Shown here: positions 1-9,812 of the stretch, piece after piece
How positions within the stretch are numbered: position 1 is the first letter of the stretch
How the letters are laid out: every line of letters begins with the position of its first letter
Source of the DNA: CAVTPD01 sp963736575
GTDB lineage: Bacteria; Bacteroidota; Bacteroidia; Cytophagales; JAAEPT01
DNA: 64,000 bases
Assembly: GCA_963736575.1 (NCBI GenBank)
Contig: CAVTPD010000003.1
Location: 1,364,001 to 1,428,000 of the forward strand
Reading direction: 5' to 3'
Notes under the pieces: model-generated
Told to the model about the DNA's origin: nothing
What the model saw: the letters and a program-made list of their open reading frames with translations, nothing else
Database searches by the model: none
Translations under genes and position numbers: made by a program

Positions 1-1231
1 TCTCTATAGGTTCAGCTACTACAGCTAATTTATCACTTTCGTCTTTAGTAGTAGTATGATTTCTATAACGAATAAGACCGTATGTTAAGATGATGTTTGT
101 GCCTAAAATCAAAATTAACATGGCGGTATCTCCCATTCCTGTAATGGAAAGCGATTCTGGAATAGAGAAGAAAAGTAAAATACTTATTAATCCACGGGGT
201 GTAATGGTGGTGAGTAAATTGGTGTTTACGTTTTTCGTTTTTAAAGATCTGATAGTTATATACCTGGTAAGATAAGTTATAAACAAGATTAACATCCCGG
301 TTAAAAACCCTTTTAAATTAAGCAGGTTATTAAGTTCTATAGAAAACCCAAAGAGGAAGAAAAAGAATGTTTTTATTATAAAAGCCGATTCTAAGGTAAT
401 ACTGTGCAGCTCATGAGCGGTTAATTCACTTTGTCTTCTTAGAAAAATCTTACTAAAGTATCCCTTGAAAAACAGATGTTGATTCCCCAGAATTAACCCG
501 AATACCATTATAATGATTAATGAAGATAAATGAAAAATCTTACCCAGTGCAAAAAGAGACATTAAGGCGGCAAGGATCAAAAACAGCTTTGTCTTTTCTT
601 TAATTCTTCCGAATAACCAGATTAAACCGTATGATACTACTACAGCAAATACTATGGTAACAATAACACTTAGTATTGTTGTACCTAATATACCTGCCGC
701 TGCGGAGCTATGACTTTGGTTAAGATCCAAAAAAAGGTAAAAGAAAATAATTCCTAGAATGTCCGATATAGAAGATTCGTATATGGCAAATTCTTTATCC
801 GGTTTTCTAAGAGCATGCACACTTGGTATCACTATAGCACTACTCATTACAGAGAATGGAACCGCTACCAGCATGGCTTTTAACCAAGTAGTTTGAAAAA
901 TGAAATAACACACTACACTTATTCCGGCAATATTGATAATAAGTCCTATAAGAGCAGATAAAAATGCTTTAAATATGAATCCGATTTTATCTTCTTCAAT
1001 ATGCAGATCCAGAGAAGCTTCTAATACGATAAGGATTAACCCTACATTGCCTAAAACCGAAAGATAATGGTGTAAATTAGAAATGGTTACAGGCAATATT
1101 TGCTTACCGATTACACCAAGCAAAAGCAATAACAATACGGCTGGAATACTGGTTTTTTTCCCGAGAAGGTGAATTAGATAAGATACTATAACCAGTAGCG
1201 AAGCACCTAAAATAATAATGTATGGATTCAT
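1..1231 (-). CDS. Cation:proton antiporter (CPA2-like), C-terminus cut by window edge
   Basis: Integral inner-membrane transporter expected to exchange Na+ or K+ for H+. Reading from ATG at 1231 gives about 410 residues with no stop before the window edge, so the C-terminus is missing. Almost the whole product is hydrophobic helices separated by short loops. The segment around residues 125-140 (PFSVMSSAIVIPSV) and the charged loop EASLDLHIEED near residues 71-81 resemble the core of sodium/hydrogen exchangers of the Kef/NhaP type. It is separated from the urea operon by about 600 bp holding terminator-like stems, so it is probably its own transcription unit. The family call rests on overall topology and these motifs; the transported ion cannot be told. 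Confidence 0.75.
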   Translation of the reverse strand, partial: MNPYIIILGASLLVIVSYLIHLLGKKTSIPAVLLLLLLGVIGKQILPVTISNLHHYLSVLGNVGLILIVLEASLDLHIEEDKIGFIFKAFLSALIGLIINIAGISVVCYFIFQTTWLKAMLVAVPFSVMSSAIVIPSVHALRKPDKEFAIYESSISDILGIIFFYLFLDLNQSHSSAAAGILGTTILSVIVTIVFAVVVSYGLIWLFGRIKEKTKLFLILAALMSLFALGKIFHLSSLIIIMVFGLILGNQHLFFKGYFSKIFLRRQSELTAHELHSITLESAFIIKTFFFFLFGFSIELNNLLNLKGFLTGMLILFITYLTRYITIRSLKTKNVNTNLLTTITPRGLISILLFFSIPESLSITGMGDTAMLILILGTNIILTYGLIRYRNHTTTKDESDKLAVVAEPIE

Positions 1232-1594
1232 GAAAACCTATAATTCTTTACGATTTAAGCAAAACTTTTAATGCCTGAAATTCGAGAAATTTATATATAA
1301 AATGATCAGCACAATGAAAGCTTTATTTTAGTTACTCAGGATTGTTGGATAAGTTGTGTTTTCTACTTTTTTAATGCCATATTTTATAGTCTCTATCATG
1401 TAGTAAAGTTTCTAATTTTTTTTGAGAAATACCTTCCTTTAGTAAAACGGTATGAATTAAAAAATATATTCTTTGTAGAAATGTAGGGTAAAACCGACTG
1501 TATGCTTTGCAGGTTTTAATTTCCCTAGCACCATAATTAGAAATTTTCAGACTTATATATTTGCCTTTTAAACCGATTAAAGGTGCTTAAAAAA

Positions 1595-1638
1595 ATACCC
1601 GGGGAAAATCAGCTTACGCTTTCTTAACCACCGGGCAT
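1595..1638 (-). terminator. Rho-independent terminator-like stem, minus strand
   Basis: ATACCCGG (1595-1602) pairs with CCGGGCAT (1631-1638). On the minus strand the stem is followed directly by a T-run (complement of the A-run at 1589-1595). It lies about 200 bp past the urea carboxylase stop. The loop is long (28 nt), so the call is moderate. Confidence 0.45.
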
Positions 1639-1705
1639 TTAAACACAACCAAAACCAAATGTGTTGTTTTATGATTCTTTATAAAGTTCTGCCAAATTCT
1701 TCGTC

Positions 1706-1757
1706 ATGCCGGAAAATGAAGTCCTATATTTTAAAAAGGACTTCATTTATCCGGTAT
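1706..1757. repeat. Long near-perfect hairpin
   Basis: AAATGAAGTCCT (1714-1725) is the exact reverse complement of AGGACTTCATTT (1737-1748). The stem extends outward with CCGGA/TCCGG after a one-base bulge, giving about 20 pairs around an 11-nt loop. It has no clear T-run, so it may be an mRNA 3' end stabiliser or a dispersed palindrome rather than a classical terminator. Confidence 0.5.
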
Positions 1758-1825
1758 CTCTGTATTGTCAGCTAGATCCCGGATATTTCCTTCCTTATCA
1801 GTTGTAAATTCCGGGATAACGAGAT
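1756..1825. repeat. Interrupted inverted repeat after urea carboxylase
   Basis: ATCTC (1756-1760) and ATCCCGGA (1776-1783) pair in nested order with TCCGGGAT (1810-1817) and GAGAT (1821-1825). The structure ends 10 bp from the urea carboxylase stop codon, so it would form in the 3' untranslated region of the urea operon mRNA. Confidence 0.4.
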
Positions 1826-1834
1826 ACAGTAATA

Positions 1835-4800
1835 TTAATTTTCTTTTATAGATACCAGTATATCACCAGCATTTACTTGTTTGCCTACTTTACAGAAAAT
1901 ATCGCTTACCGTTCCGTTGAATTCAGACGTAATGGTGAATTCCGATTTCATGGCTTCAATAATCACCAAGGGTTCGTCTTCTTTTACCGCTTGTCCCGGT
2001 TCTACTAATATCTTCCAGATGTTACCGCTGATGTCTGCTACTACGGTTTCACAACCATCGTCAATAACAATTTCTTCAGTTTCTTCAACGGTTTCAAAGC
2101 TCCCGTCAATAACATCTTGTTGCCAAAGTTTTACTTCTTCTTCAAAGGCTATTTTCTGTTTTTTCTGAAAGACTGAAATAGCGGCTTCGTTTTCTTCCAA
2201 AAACTGTTCGTGTTCAGCCAGATCAAAGGTTACTTCTTCAATGTCTACTGTAAGACGGCCTTCTCGGAAGTCTTCCCGCAGTTTGGTTAATTCTTCTTCT
2301 GAAACTTCATAATACTGCACCTGATCGAAGAAACGCAATAACCATGGTTTTCCTTTCTCAAAATCCGGGTTCTTTAAGAATTTATTCCAAATAGGAAGTG
2401 TTCTACCTACCAATTGATAACCACCCGGTGAATCCATTCCATAAATACACATGTAGACACCACCAATACCAACCGTACCTTCGGCGGTAAATGTTCTGGC
2501 CGGATTGTATTTAGAAGTTAATAATCGGTGACGTGGATCTACCGGAACAGCACAAGGTGCTCCCAGATAAACGTCGCCTAACCCTAATACCATATAACTG
2601 GCGTTGAACAATACGTTTTTCACTTCCTGAATAGAATCTAGTCCGTTAATACGGCGCATAAATTCGGTATTACTTGGTAACCAAGGAGCGGTATCACGTA
2701 CCGATTGTCGGTATTTAGTAACCGCGTCTAAAGTAGCCGAATCTTCGAAAGCCATAGGAAGCTTCACAATTCTGGAAGGCACTTTAATGGTATCCGGCAA
2801 GTTGTTTTCAATCTCTAATAAGGTATTAATTAAATCTTGCTGATGGATTACTAAACTGTTGTACCTGATTTGAAGCGAACGAACACCCGGCGATAATTCT
2901 TCCACGCCGTTAATGCCTTTTTCGTTAATGGCGTTGGTTAAAGCGTATACTCTTAATCGGAATTTTAAATCCAACACCACAGGGCCGTATTCCAACAAAA
3001 TGTATTTATCACCCGCTTGTCGGTACGTTACAGCAGGTCGTTTTCCGTCTTCTTCCAAATAAGCCAGGATAGGAGATTTGATGGTTAAATCGTCGTTCAG
3101 TCTATGGACAATTGTCTTTTCTGCTGTTAGGGTTTCTATATTTTTATTGGTGTCTTTTTCGCGCTTTAAAGCTTCGTCAAAAGAAATTCGGTAGAAACGA
3201 ATTTTATCCCCCGGTTTTAGCTGACCTACTTTCCAAAGTTCAGCCTTAACAATAGTTGCGGCACACACAAAACCACCCAAACTTGGTCCGTCTTGTGTTA
3301 AAATTACCGGCATATCTCCCGTAAAATTAATGGAACCAATAGCGTATTCTGTATCGTGAATATTAGAAGGATGTAAACCCGCTTCACCACCGTCGGTTCT
3401 TGTCCAAGTGGGTTTTGGTCCATTTAAACGAATACCTAAACGGTTGGAATTGTAATGCACTTCCCAATCGGTGCCGAAGAACATGTCTATGGCTTCTTCT
3501 GTAAAGAAATCGGGCGCGCCGTGTGGGCCGTATAAAACACCTATTTCCCAATGGTTACTGTATTCTGGAATTAAGGCTGAAGGCGCCGCTTCCGGATCAT
3601 AAATAGGATCTGGCGTGTCGCAAGCATCCAATTCAGTCTGATTAATAAACAGCATATCGGTAGCACGTAAGGTTCTACCCGCATGGCCGCCAAATTGACC
3701 TAAAGCGAAAGTGGTACGGCTTCCTAAATACAAAGGAATGTCAAAACCATTGCGCACTGCTAAATACATACGGCAACCGCTTTCTACTTTCCCAACTTCT
3801 AAAACTTGTCCTTTTTTTACTGAAATAGGCGTCCAGCGTTCTATAGGATTTCCGTCTAAAGTGGCTTTGCAAACGGCACCTGTTAAGGCAAAAATTGTAT
3901 CCGTATGGAATTTTAATTTTGGGCCCACTAATGTACATTCCATAGCGGCAGAATCCCCGTGATTTCCCACAATTCTATTGGCCATCCGGAAGGCATAATC
4001 GTCCATTGGTCCGGAAGGAGGAACACCAATATTCCAATACCCCATTCTACCCGGATAATCCATAATGGAGGAATAAGTTCCTGGTTTTACGACTTCAACT
4101 ACAGGTGATTCGTATTCAAAACTAAGTAAAGCTTGTGTGCTTACTTTGGCCGAATTGAATAAGGTAGAATCTATGATTTTTCGTAAATAATCTACATTGG
4201 TTACAATGCCTGAAAGTCGGGTTTCCGAAAGCGCTTTTTTCATTTTAAGAATGGCATCTTCTCTATCGCTTCCGTAAACAATTAGTTTGGCAATCATGGG
4301 ATCGTAATACGCCGAAATTTCCGTTCCGGTTTCTACCCACGTATCAATCCGTGCATCTTCCGGAAAGGTAACATCGGTTAAGGTACCCGGAGAAGGTTGG
4401 AAATCCCGCGCTGGATCTTCGGCATAAATTCGAACTTCAATTGAAGCGCCTTTGGGTTCAATGGGTTGTTTAGGCATTTCCCACAAACCGCATCCTGCTA
4501 AAACCATCCATTCTACCAAATCTACTCCGGTAGTCATTTCGGTAATAGGGTGTTCTACTTGTAAACGGGTGTTTACTTCTAGGAAATAAAATTCATCGCG
4601 CTGCGGATCGTAAATGTATTCTACTGTTCCGGCAGAACGGTAATTCACTTCTTTACCTAAGGATTCCGAAACTTCTAATAATTTTTTACGGGTAGCTGTC
4701 GGAAGGAGTGGGGCAGGTGTTTCTTCCACAACCTTCTGATTTCTACGCTGGAGTGAACAGTCACGCTCGCCTAAGGCGATCACGTTTCCTTTTCCATCCC

Positions 4801-5455
4801 CAAACATCTGAACTTCTACGTGGCGCGCATCGCTCACAAAACGTTCTAGAAATACACCGCTATCGCTGAAGAAACTTTCGCCTTGCCGTTTAACGGTTTC
4901 GAAAGAACTTTTTAAGGTTTCTTCATCGTCGCATTTAATTAAACCAATACCACCACCGCCGGCTGTACTTTTCAGCATAAGCGGATAACCAATTCGGTTG
5001 GCGTGTTCAACGGCTTCTTCTACGGAATCAAGTAATCCTGTTCCTGGTGTAAGTGGAACTCCGGCTGCTTCGGCGATTTCACGAGAAACGTGTTTTAGTC
5101 CAAATTTTCGGATTTGCTCTGGTGTTGGACCTAAAAAGGCAATACCGTTTTTTTCGCATTCTTCACAAAATCCGGCATTTTCAGAAAGAAAACCATAACC
5201 TGGAATAATGCCTTGTGCACCTGTTTCTTTGGCAGCGTTTAAAATCTTTTCCTTAATTAGATAGCTTTCTGCCGGCGTTTGTCCGCCTAAGCAAATGGCT
5301 TCGTCGGCTTCCGAAACATGCATGCTGTTGCGGTCAGCATCCGAATACACAGCCACACTTTTAATCCCCATTTTTTTAAGGGTGCGAGCAATTCTTACGG
5401 CAATTTCGCCTCTGTTGGCGATTAATATTTTGTCAAAAAGCTTAGTTGTTTCCAT
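1835..5455 (-). CDS. uca: Urea carboxylase (biotin-dependent)
   Basis: Carboxylates urea to allophanate using ATP, bicarbonate and a bound biotin; cytoplasmic. The 1206 residues follow the order known for this family. The biotin carboxylase/ATP-grasp part (about 1-450) begins ILIANRGEIAVRI and has the glycine-rich loop TAGGGGIGLI. The KipA-like (AHS2) domain starts near VVKPGTYSSIMDYPGR, the KipI-like (AHS1) domain covers about 815-1045, and a biotinyl domain closes the protein. The attachment motif EAMKSE places biotin on Lys1170. ATG at 5455 lies 22 bp after the allophanate hydrolase stop, so the two are co-transcribed. The KipA+KipI pair inside one chain separates urea carboxylase from acetyl- or propionyl-CoA carboxylases. 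The urea-carboxylase-associated proteins often seen beside it in proteobacteria are absent. Confidence 0.95.
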   Translation of the reverse strand: METTKLFDKILIANRGEIAVRIARTLKKMGIKSVAVYSDADRNSMHVSEADEAICLGGQTPAESYLIKEKILNAAKETGAQGIIPGYGFLSENAGFCEECEKNGIAFLGPTPEQIRKFGLKHVSREIAEAAGVPLTPGTGLLDSVEEAVEHANRIGYPLMLKSTAGGGGIGLIKCDDEETLKSSFETVKRQGESFFSDSGVFLERFVSDARHVEVQMFGDGKGNVIALGERDCSLQRRNQKVVEETPAPLLPTATRKKLLEVSESLGKEVNYRSAGTVEYIYDPQRDEFYFLEVNTRLQVEHPITEMTTGVDLVEWMVLAGCGLWEMPKQPIEPKGASIEVRIYAEDPARDFQPSPGTLTDVTFPEDARIDTWVETGTEISAYYDPMIAKLIVYGSDREDAILKMKKALSETRLSGIVTNVDYLRKIIDSTLFNSAKVSTQALLSFEYESPVVEVVKPGTYSSIMDYPGRMGYWNIGVPPSGPMDDYAFRMANRIVGNHGDSAAMECTLVGPKLKFHTDTIFALTGAVCKATLDGNPIERWTPISVKKGQVLEVGKVESGCRMYLAVRNGFDIPLYLGSRTTFALGQFGGHAGRTLRATDMLFINQTELDACDTPDPIYDPEAAPSALIPEYSNHWEIGVLYGPHGAPDFFTEEAIDMFFGTDWEVHYNSNRLGIRLNGPKPTWTRTDGGEAGLHPSNIHDTEYAIGSINFTGDMPVILTQDGPSLGGFVCAATIVKAELWKVGQLKPGDKIRFYRISFDEALKREKDTNKNIETLTAEKTIVHRLNDDLTIKSPILAYLEEDGKRPAVTYRQAGDKYILLEYGPVVLDLKFRLRVYALTNAINEKGINGVEELSPGVRSLQIRYNSLVIHQQDLINTLLEIENNLPDTIKVPSRIVKLPMAFEDSATLDAVTKYRQSVRDTAPWLPSNTEFMRRINGLDSIQEVKNVLFNASYMVLGLGDVYLGAPCAVPVDPRHRLLTSKYNPARTFTAEGTVGIGGVYMCIYGMDSPGGYQLVGRTLPIWNKFLKNPDFEKGKPWLLRFFDQVQYYEVSEEELTKLREDFREGRLTVDIEEVTFDLAEHEQFLEENEAAISVFQKKQKIAFEEEVKLWQQDVIDGSFETVEETEEIVIDDGCETVVADISGNIWKILVEPGQAVKEDEPLVIIEAMKSEFTITSEFNGTVSDIFCKVGKQVNAGDILVSIKEN

Positions 5456-5477
5456 GGCTTTAAGGTTAATGTTGTTT

Positions 5478-7223
5478 TTAATTGGAAGCTAAAAAGGCTT
5501 CCCAGCTAATGAATTCACTAATGTCTTTGGAAGTGGAAGAAATGTATTCTTCACAAATGAATCCATAGACCCATTTTCCGTTTTCCAGTTCTACTTTTCC
5601 GATCCCTAAAGGATGCGGAATTTGCACCATAAACTTTCCTAGGTTTTGCACTGGTATTTTCCAAACTTCAACTTCTAAAGCATGTCCTTTTTCTCCTTCG
5701 GAAAGTTTTACTAAACCCGGTTTCGCTTTGGTTTCGGGCGTTAATAAAAACATTTTGTAGGTAGGAGAAGTTTTCACGGTGTAGGCATAAACCGCATTTA
5801 AATCCGTAAGTTGATGGTTTAAAGGCTGGCCTTTTTTGTGTAATCCGGCAACGGCCAATTCCATAAGGTTTCCGTTTTCGGTTTTGGGATTTTTTAAGGA
5901 TTCTGAAATGCGTTTTACCCATTTCAATAGTTTCTTTTCGTTGTTTTCGGAAGCAATAACAGTGATCCCAAAAGGCAATCCGGTAGTAGTAAAATCCGCC
6001 GGAATAGCTACAGCGCATAAACCCAATAAATTGACATAATTGGTGTAGTAACCTAATTGGGTATTCAGCTCAATAGGGTTCTTTTCTACTTCTTCAATAG
6101 TGAAAATGCCCGGTGTAGTTGGCACAACTAAACAGTCTATTTCTTTAAAGATTTCTTTAGCCTGAAGTCTGTATTCTTCCAGTTTATAAAGTGCTTTAAA
6201 CGTATCGGTAGCCGAATATTTTTTGGCTTGTTCAATGATGTTGCCCACTACAGGGTGCACATCATCTGGATTCTTTTCTATGAAATCACCTACGGCAGCC
6301 ATACGTTCTGCTATCCACGGACCGTGGTACAGTAATTTGGCGGTGTTGTTAAAGACATCAAACGCAATGTCTTTAATGGAAAAACCGTTGCTTATTTTTT
6401 CTTTGGCGGAAGCAAAAAGCGTTTTGTATTCAGAGCCTTCACAAAAGAACAAGTCTTTTTCAGCCGGAAAAGCCAATACTAAATCTTGATCTATTTCTTC
6501 TTTCTGAGCCGGTAATTCAGGTTTTATGGTGCAGAAATCGTAGACAAAATCGGCGTCTTCAATGGTAGACGTAAATACCGAAACACAGTCTAGCGACTTA
6601 CACGCTGGAACTACACCTTTAGTGCTCAGTTTTCCAATTCCGGGTTTTAAACCAACCAAATCATTAAATCCGGCGGGTACTCTCCCTGAACCTGCGGTGT
6701 CTGTTCCTAATGAAAAACAAGACATGCCCAAAGCAATAGCTAATGCAGAACCAGAACTGGAACCTCCGCTGATATAAGCTGGGTTATGGCTGTTTTTTAC
6801 AGCACCGTATGGACTTCTTACGCCTACTAATCCGGTAGCGAATTGGTCTAAATTGGTTTTGCCGATGACTATTGCACCGGCATCCACCAATTGTTGAACT
6901 ACATCGGAATTTTCTTCCGCTATGTACTCGTAGTTAGGGCAGGCTGCTGTTGTAGGCATTCCCGCCACATCTATATTGTCTTTAACGGCAAATGGAATAC
7001 AGAATAGGGGTAAATCAATACCGGCTTCCAATTTCTTTTTGTTTTCTAAAACCTGATTTAAAACCGAAGATTTATCTGCCACATGAATCCAGATGTTGTA
7101 ATCCTTGTGCGTTTCTATCTTGTGGTAAATAGTCTCTATAATTGCTTCCGGCGTTGTTTTTCCGGTGAGAAAAGCATGCAGCAATTCTTTCAATCCTAAG
7201 GTTAATTTCTTTATCGCAGGCAT
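5478..7223 (-). CDS. atzF: Allophanate hydrolase
   Basis: Hydrolyses allophanate to ammonia and CO2, completing urea breakdown. It is an amidase-signature enzyme. Lys81 (in AVKDNID), Ser155 (in GGSSSGSA) and Ser179 (in TDTAGSGR) have the 74- and 24-residue spacings of the Lys-cisSer-Ser triad known in AtzF. The 581 residues include the extra C-terminal domain of about 120 residues that separates allophanate hydrolase from ordinary amidases and GatA. It sits between urtE and the urea carboxylase gene on the same strand. The operon position and the C-terminal domain together make the call firm. Confidence 0.93.
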   Translation of the reverse strand: MPAIKKLTLGLKELLHAFLTGKTTPEAIIETIYHKIETHKDYNIWIHVADKSSVLNQVLENKKKLEAGIDLPLFCIPFAVKDNIDVAGMPTTAACPNYEYIAEENSDVVQQLVDAGAIVIGKTNLDQFATGLVGVRSPYGAVKNSHNPAYISGGSSSGSALAIALGMSCFSLGTDTAGSGRVPAGFNDLVGLKPGIGKLSTKGVVPACKSLDCVSVFTSTIEDADFVYDFCTIKPELPAQKEEIDQDLVLAFPAEKDLFFCEGSEYKTLFASAKEKISNGFSIKDIAFDVFNNTAKLLYHGPWIAERMAAVGDFIEKNPDDVHPVVGNIIEQAKKYSATDTFKALYKLEEYRLQAKEIFKEIDCLVVPTTPGIFTIEEVEKNPIELNTQLGYYTNYVNLLGLCAVAIPADFTTTGLPFGITVIASENNEKKLLKWVKRISESLKNPKTENGNLMELAVAGLHKKGQPLNHQLTDLNAVYAYTVKTSPTYKMFLLTPETKAKPGLVKLSEGEKGHALEVEVWKIPVQNLGKFMVQIPHPLGIGKVELENGKWVYGFICEEYISSTSKDISEFISWEAFLASN

Positions 7224-7240
7224 GGTTGTGTTGTTTTGAA

Positions 7241-7275
7241 TAAACCTTCAAGGTTTTTAAAACCTTGGAGGTTTA
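7241..7275. repeat. 35-bp palindrome between urtE and atzF
   Basis: Arms of 17 bp (7241-7257 and 7259-7275) are reverse complements with one mismatch: TAAACCT, one variable base, then CAAGGTTTT, mirrored around T7258. It lies in the 58-bp gap between atzF and urtE. The lack of a T-run and the similar palindrome pair upstream of urtB suggest a dispersed intergenic palindrome or an mRNA processing or stability stem inside the operon. Confidence 0.6.
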
Positions 7276-7281
7276 GGTTTT

Positions 7282-7977
7282 CTAAATCGAATTGTACTTA
7301 TTGATCTCTTCTATACTGATTTTCGAAGCTTCTGATTCGGCTACTACTTTTCCACGGTTCATGAAATAATAGTAATCGGTGATGCTTTTAGCGAAGTCAA
7401 TTTTCTGTTCTACCAATAAAATAGACAGGTTCAGTTCTTTTTTTAAGCGAAGAAGAATCTGTGCAATCTCTTGACTGATGGAAGGTTGAATCCCTTCAGT
7501 GGGTTCGTCCAAAAGCAACAATTTTGGTCGGCCTGTAATGGCACGGGCAATAGCCAATTGCTGTTGCTGTCCGCCACTTAGGTTACCGCCCAAACGTTTT
7601 CTAAAATCTTTCAGGATAGGGAAAAGCTCATAAATTTCATCCTCTGGGATGGTTTTCTCTGTAGTGCTTTCCAAACCTAATTTCAGGTTTTCGTATACCG
7701 TTAGTTTGGGAATAATTTCCCTTCCCTGTGGTACATAGCCAATCCCCATTTTGGCTCTTTTGTGTGGGGGAAGTTTTGTAATATCTTCTTCGGAATAAAA
7801 AAAATTACCTGATTGTGCTTTTAGTAAACCAATAACACTTTTCAGGAACGTCGTTTTGCCTACGCCGTTTCTGCCCATTATGGTGGTTATGGAAGCCGTT
7901 TCTACTTTTAGGTTAACACCCCATAAAATCTGACTTTGTCCGTAAGAGGCTTCTATATTTTTAGCTTCTAGAATCAT
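7282..7977 (-). CDS. urtE: Urea ABC transporter ATP-binding protein UrtE
   Basis: One of two ATPases that drive urea import through the UrtB/UrtC channel; cytoplasmic face of the inner membrane. The 231 residues show Walker A GRNGVGKTT, signature LSGGQQQQLAIARAI and Walker B LLLLDEPTEGI, as in the LivF/UrtE branch. It ends 58 bp before atzF and starts 12 bp after urtD. The specificity for urea rather than branched-chain amino acids is inferred from the downstream urea-degrading genes and from the UrtA/UrtB proteins. Confidence 0.92.
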   Translation of the reverse strand: MILEAKNIEASYGQSQILWGVNLKVETASITTIMGRNGVGKTTFLKSVIGLLKAQSGNFFYSEEDITKLPPHKRAKMGIGYVPQGREIIPKLTVYENLKLGLESTTEKTIPEDEIYELFPILKDFRKRLGGNLSGGQQQQLAIARAITGRPKLLLLDEPTEGIQPSISQEIAQILLRLKKELNLSILLVEQKIDFAKSITDYYYFMNRGKVVAESEASKISIEEINKYNSI

Positions 7978-7989
7978 AGTTTTGGTGTT

Positions 7990-8745
7990 TTAAACCGCCT
8001 TGCCCAAATAACTGGCAATTACTTGTTCGTTGTTACGGATGTCGTTGAAAGTCCCTTCAGTTAACAATTTTCCCTGCACTAAAACACTCACTTGTTCAAT
8101 AGCAATTTGCTCTACAAAATGCATGTCGTGCTCAATAACAATAATGGAATGGTTCTCTAATAGGCTTAAAATCAACTCTCCCGTTTTCTTGGTTTCCGCA
8201 TCGGACATTCCTGCTGCTGGTTCATCAATCAGCATTAATTTTGGTTGCTGAAGCACAACTATAGCAATCTCTAACCATTGCTTTTGGCCGTGCGAAAGTG
8301 ACCCCGCTTCATTTTGAAGGACGTTTTCTAAACCCACCAATTGCGCCACATCGTGAATACGGTCAGTGATTTCAGTATTCGGTTTAAAGAAAATAGTGCT
8401 CTTTACGTCTTTAGGCATTTTGTAAGCCAACAACATATTATCGTAAACCGACAAACTGCTGAATACAGAAGGCTTTTGGAATTTTCTTCCGATGCCTAAT
8501 TCTGCAATTTCGAATTCAGACTTACCCAAAATAGAAACATCGTTGAAGTGTACTTTACCCGAATCGGCTGGCGTTTTTCCGCACAACAAATCCATGAAAG
8601 TAGATTTTCCAGCCCCGTTGGGCCCAATGATTACACGCAATTCGTTTTCACGAAGTTTAAACATGTCTAAGTCTAAGGCTTGTAAACCCCCGAATGCTAC
8701 TTTAAGATTCTGCACAGTAAGTAGCGTCTTTAATGTAGAACTCAT
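7990..8745 (-). CDS. urtD: Urea ABC transporter ATP-binding protein UrtD
   Basis: Second ATPase of the urea importer (LivG-like branch). Walker A is GPNGAGKST, the signature is the variant LSHGQKQWLEIA typical of UrtD, and Walker B is LMLIDEPAAGM, followed by the switch histidine in VIEHDM. The 251 residues match the family length. It overlaps the end of urtC by 4 bp, so translation is coupled. The LSHGQKQWLEIA signature favours UrtD over LivG. Confidence 0.93.
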   Translation of the reverse strand: MSSTLKTLLTVQNLKVAFGGLQALDLDMFKLRENELRVIIGPNGAGKSTFMDLLCGKTPADSGKVHFNDVSILGKSEFEIAELGIGRKFQKPSVFSSLSVYDNMLLAYKMPKDVKSTIFFKPNTEITDRIHDVAQLVGLENVLQNEAGSLSHGQKQWLEIAIVVLQQPKLMLIDEPAAGMSDAETKKTGELILSLLENHSIIVIEHDMHFVEQIAIEQVSVLVQGKLLTEGTFNDIRNNEQVIASYLGKAV

Positions 8746-9800
8746 GCTTTTGAAGTTTTAGAGATAAGACCTTTGATTTGTTTCGGTAAACCGATAAGTC
8801 CTTTGTCTAAGTACAACACGGTTACAATGAAAAGGATACCCAAAATATACAACCAAGCGCCCGGTAAAAGCGTGGTGAATAAACTGTACATAAGGTTTAC
8901 GATGAGAGTACCCAATATGGCACCCCGTAGATTTCCTCTTCCGCCTAAAGCCACCCAGACAATCATTTCTACGGAAGCTTTTACATCCATTCTACCGGGG
9001 GTAATGATACCCGTTTGTGGCACGTACAACATGCCGCCAATAGCAGCAATTACGGCTGCTAAAATGAAGACGGTAACTTTATAGTTCTCTACTTTATAAG
9101 AGGCGTATTTTAAGCGAAATTCACTGTCCCGGATGGCAATTAAAACCTTCCCGAATTTAGAATTTACCAGCTTTTTAGAACCTAGATAAACACCTACTAA
9201 AGTAAGGAAGGAAGCAAAGTACAAACCTATTTTTGTGCTGCTTTCACTCAGGTCTAAACCAGCTAAAGTTTTAAAATCCGTTAAGCCGTTGGTTCCACCC
9301 AACATGGTTTCGTTTCTAAGGAACAACAACCACATGGCCAGGGCCAAAGCTTGAGTGATGATGGCAAAATAAACGCCTTTTATACCACTTCGGAATATGA
9401 AATAACCGAATACAAAGGCAAACAAAGCCGGAATCAACAGACTAAAGATTAAGGTTAATGGAAGGTTTTGAAAAGGCACCCAAAATAGTGGGAGGCTATC
9501 AACTTGGTTCCATTGCATAAATTCTGGCATACCGTTGCTGCCCGAATTATTCAATAACATGTGCATGGCAATACCATAACCGCCTAGTCCAAAGAAAAGC
9601 GCTTGAGACATACACAAAATTCCGGTGTAACCCCAAAGCATATCAATGCCAATGGCGGCAATGGCAAAGCAAAAGTATCTTCCCCACAAAGACATGGTGT
9701 TTACAGATATAATCCCAAACGCATAGCCTAAAGGCATAAGCAATAGGAAAATGCCTAGAAACAGGAAGTACTCGTATGTTTTTGCATTTAAGTTTTTCAT
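8742..9800 (-). CDS. urtC: Urea ABC transporter permease UrtC
   Basis: Membrane subunit of the urea importer (LivM-like). The 352 residues contain about nine to ten hydrophobic helices and the conserved run GYTGILCMSQALFFGLGGY near residues 57-75. The EAA-like stretch VALGGRGNLRGAILGT lies near the C-terminal third and contacts the ATPases. It starts 12 bp after urtB and overlaps urtD. With UrtB it should form the heterodimeric channel. Confidence 0.93.
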   Translation of the reverse strand: MKNLNAKTYEYFLFLGIFLLLMPLGYAFGIISVNTMSLWGRYFCFAIAAIGIDMLWGYTGILCMSQALFFGLGGYGIAMHMLLNNSGSNGMPEFMQWNQVDSLPLFWVPFQNLPLTLIFSLLIPALFAFVFGYFIFRSGIKGVYFAIITQALALAMWLLFLRNETMLGGTNGLTDFKTLAGLDLSESSTKIGLYFASFLTLVGVYLGSKKLVNSKFGKVLIAIRDSEFRLKYASYKVENYKVTVFILAAVIAAIGGMLYVPQTGIITPGRMDVKASVEMIVWVALGGRGNLRGAILGTLIVNLMYSLFTTLLPGAWLYILGILFIVTVLYLDKGLIGLPKQIKGLISKTSKA

Positions 9801-9812
9801 AATGAGTTGGTT

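Larger units (their letters stand above)
1232..1834. other. Non-coding gap with three inverted repeats
   Basis: No credible gene was found here. The right half holds three stem-forming sequences downstream of the urea carboxylase stop (1595-1638, 1706-1757 and 1756-1825). They are listed separately. The left half (1232-1580) is AT-rich and presumably contains the promoter of the minus-strand antiporter, but no clear TAnnTTTG box stood out. Confidence 0.6.

Noticed and set aside
1881..2168. Plus-strand reading frame opposite urea carboxylase
   Set aside because: It is a shadow of the conserved biotinyl-domain coding strand, with no homology or start signals. The same holds for the other long antisense frames opposite uca, atzF, der, the GT4 genes and the vWA gene.
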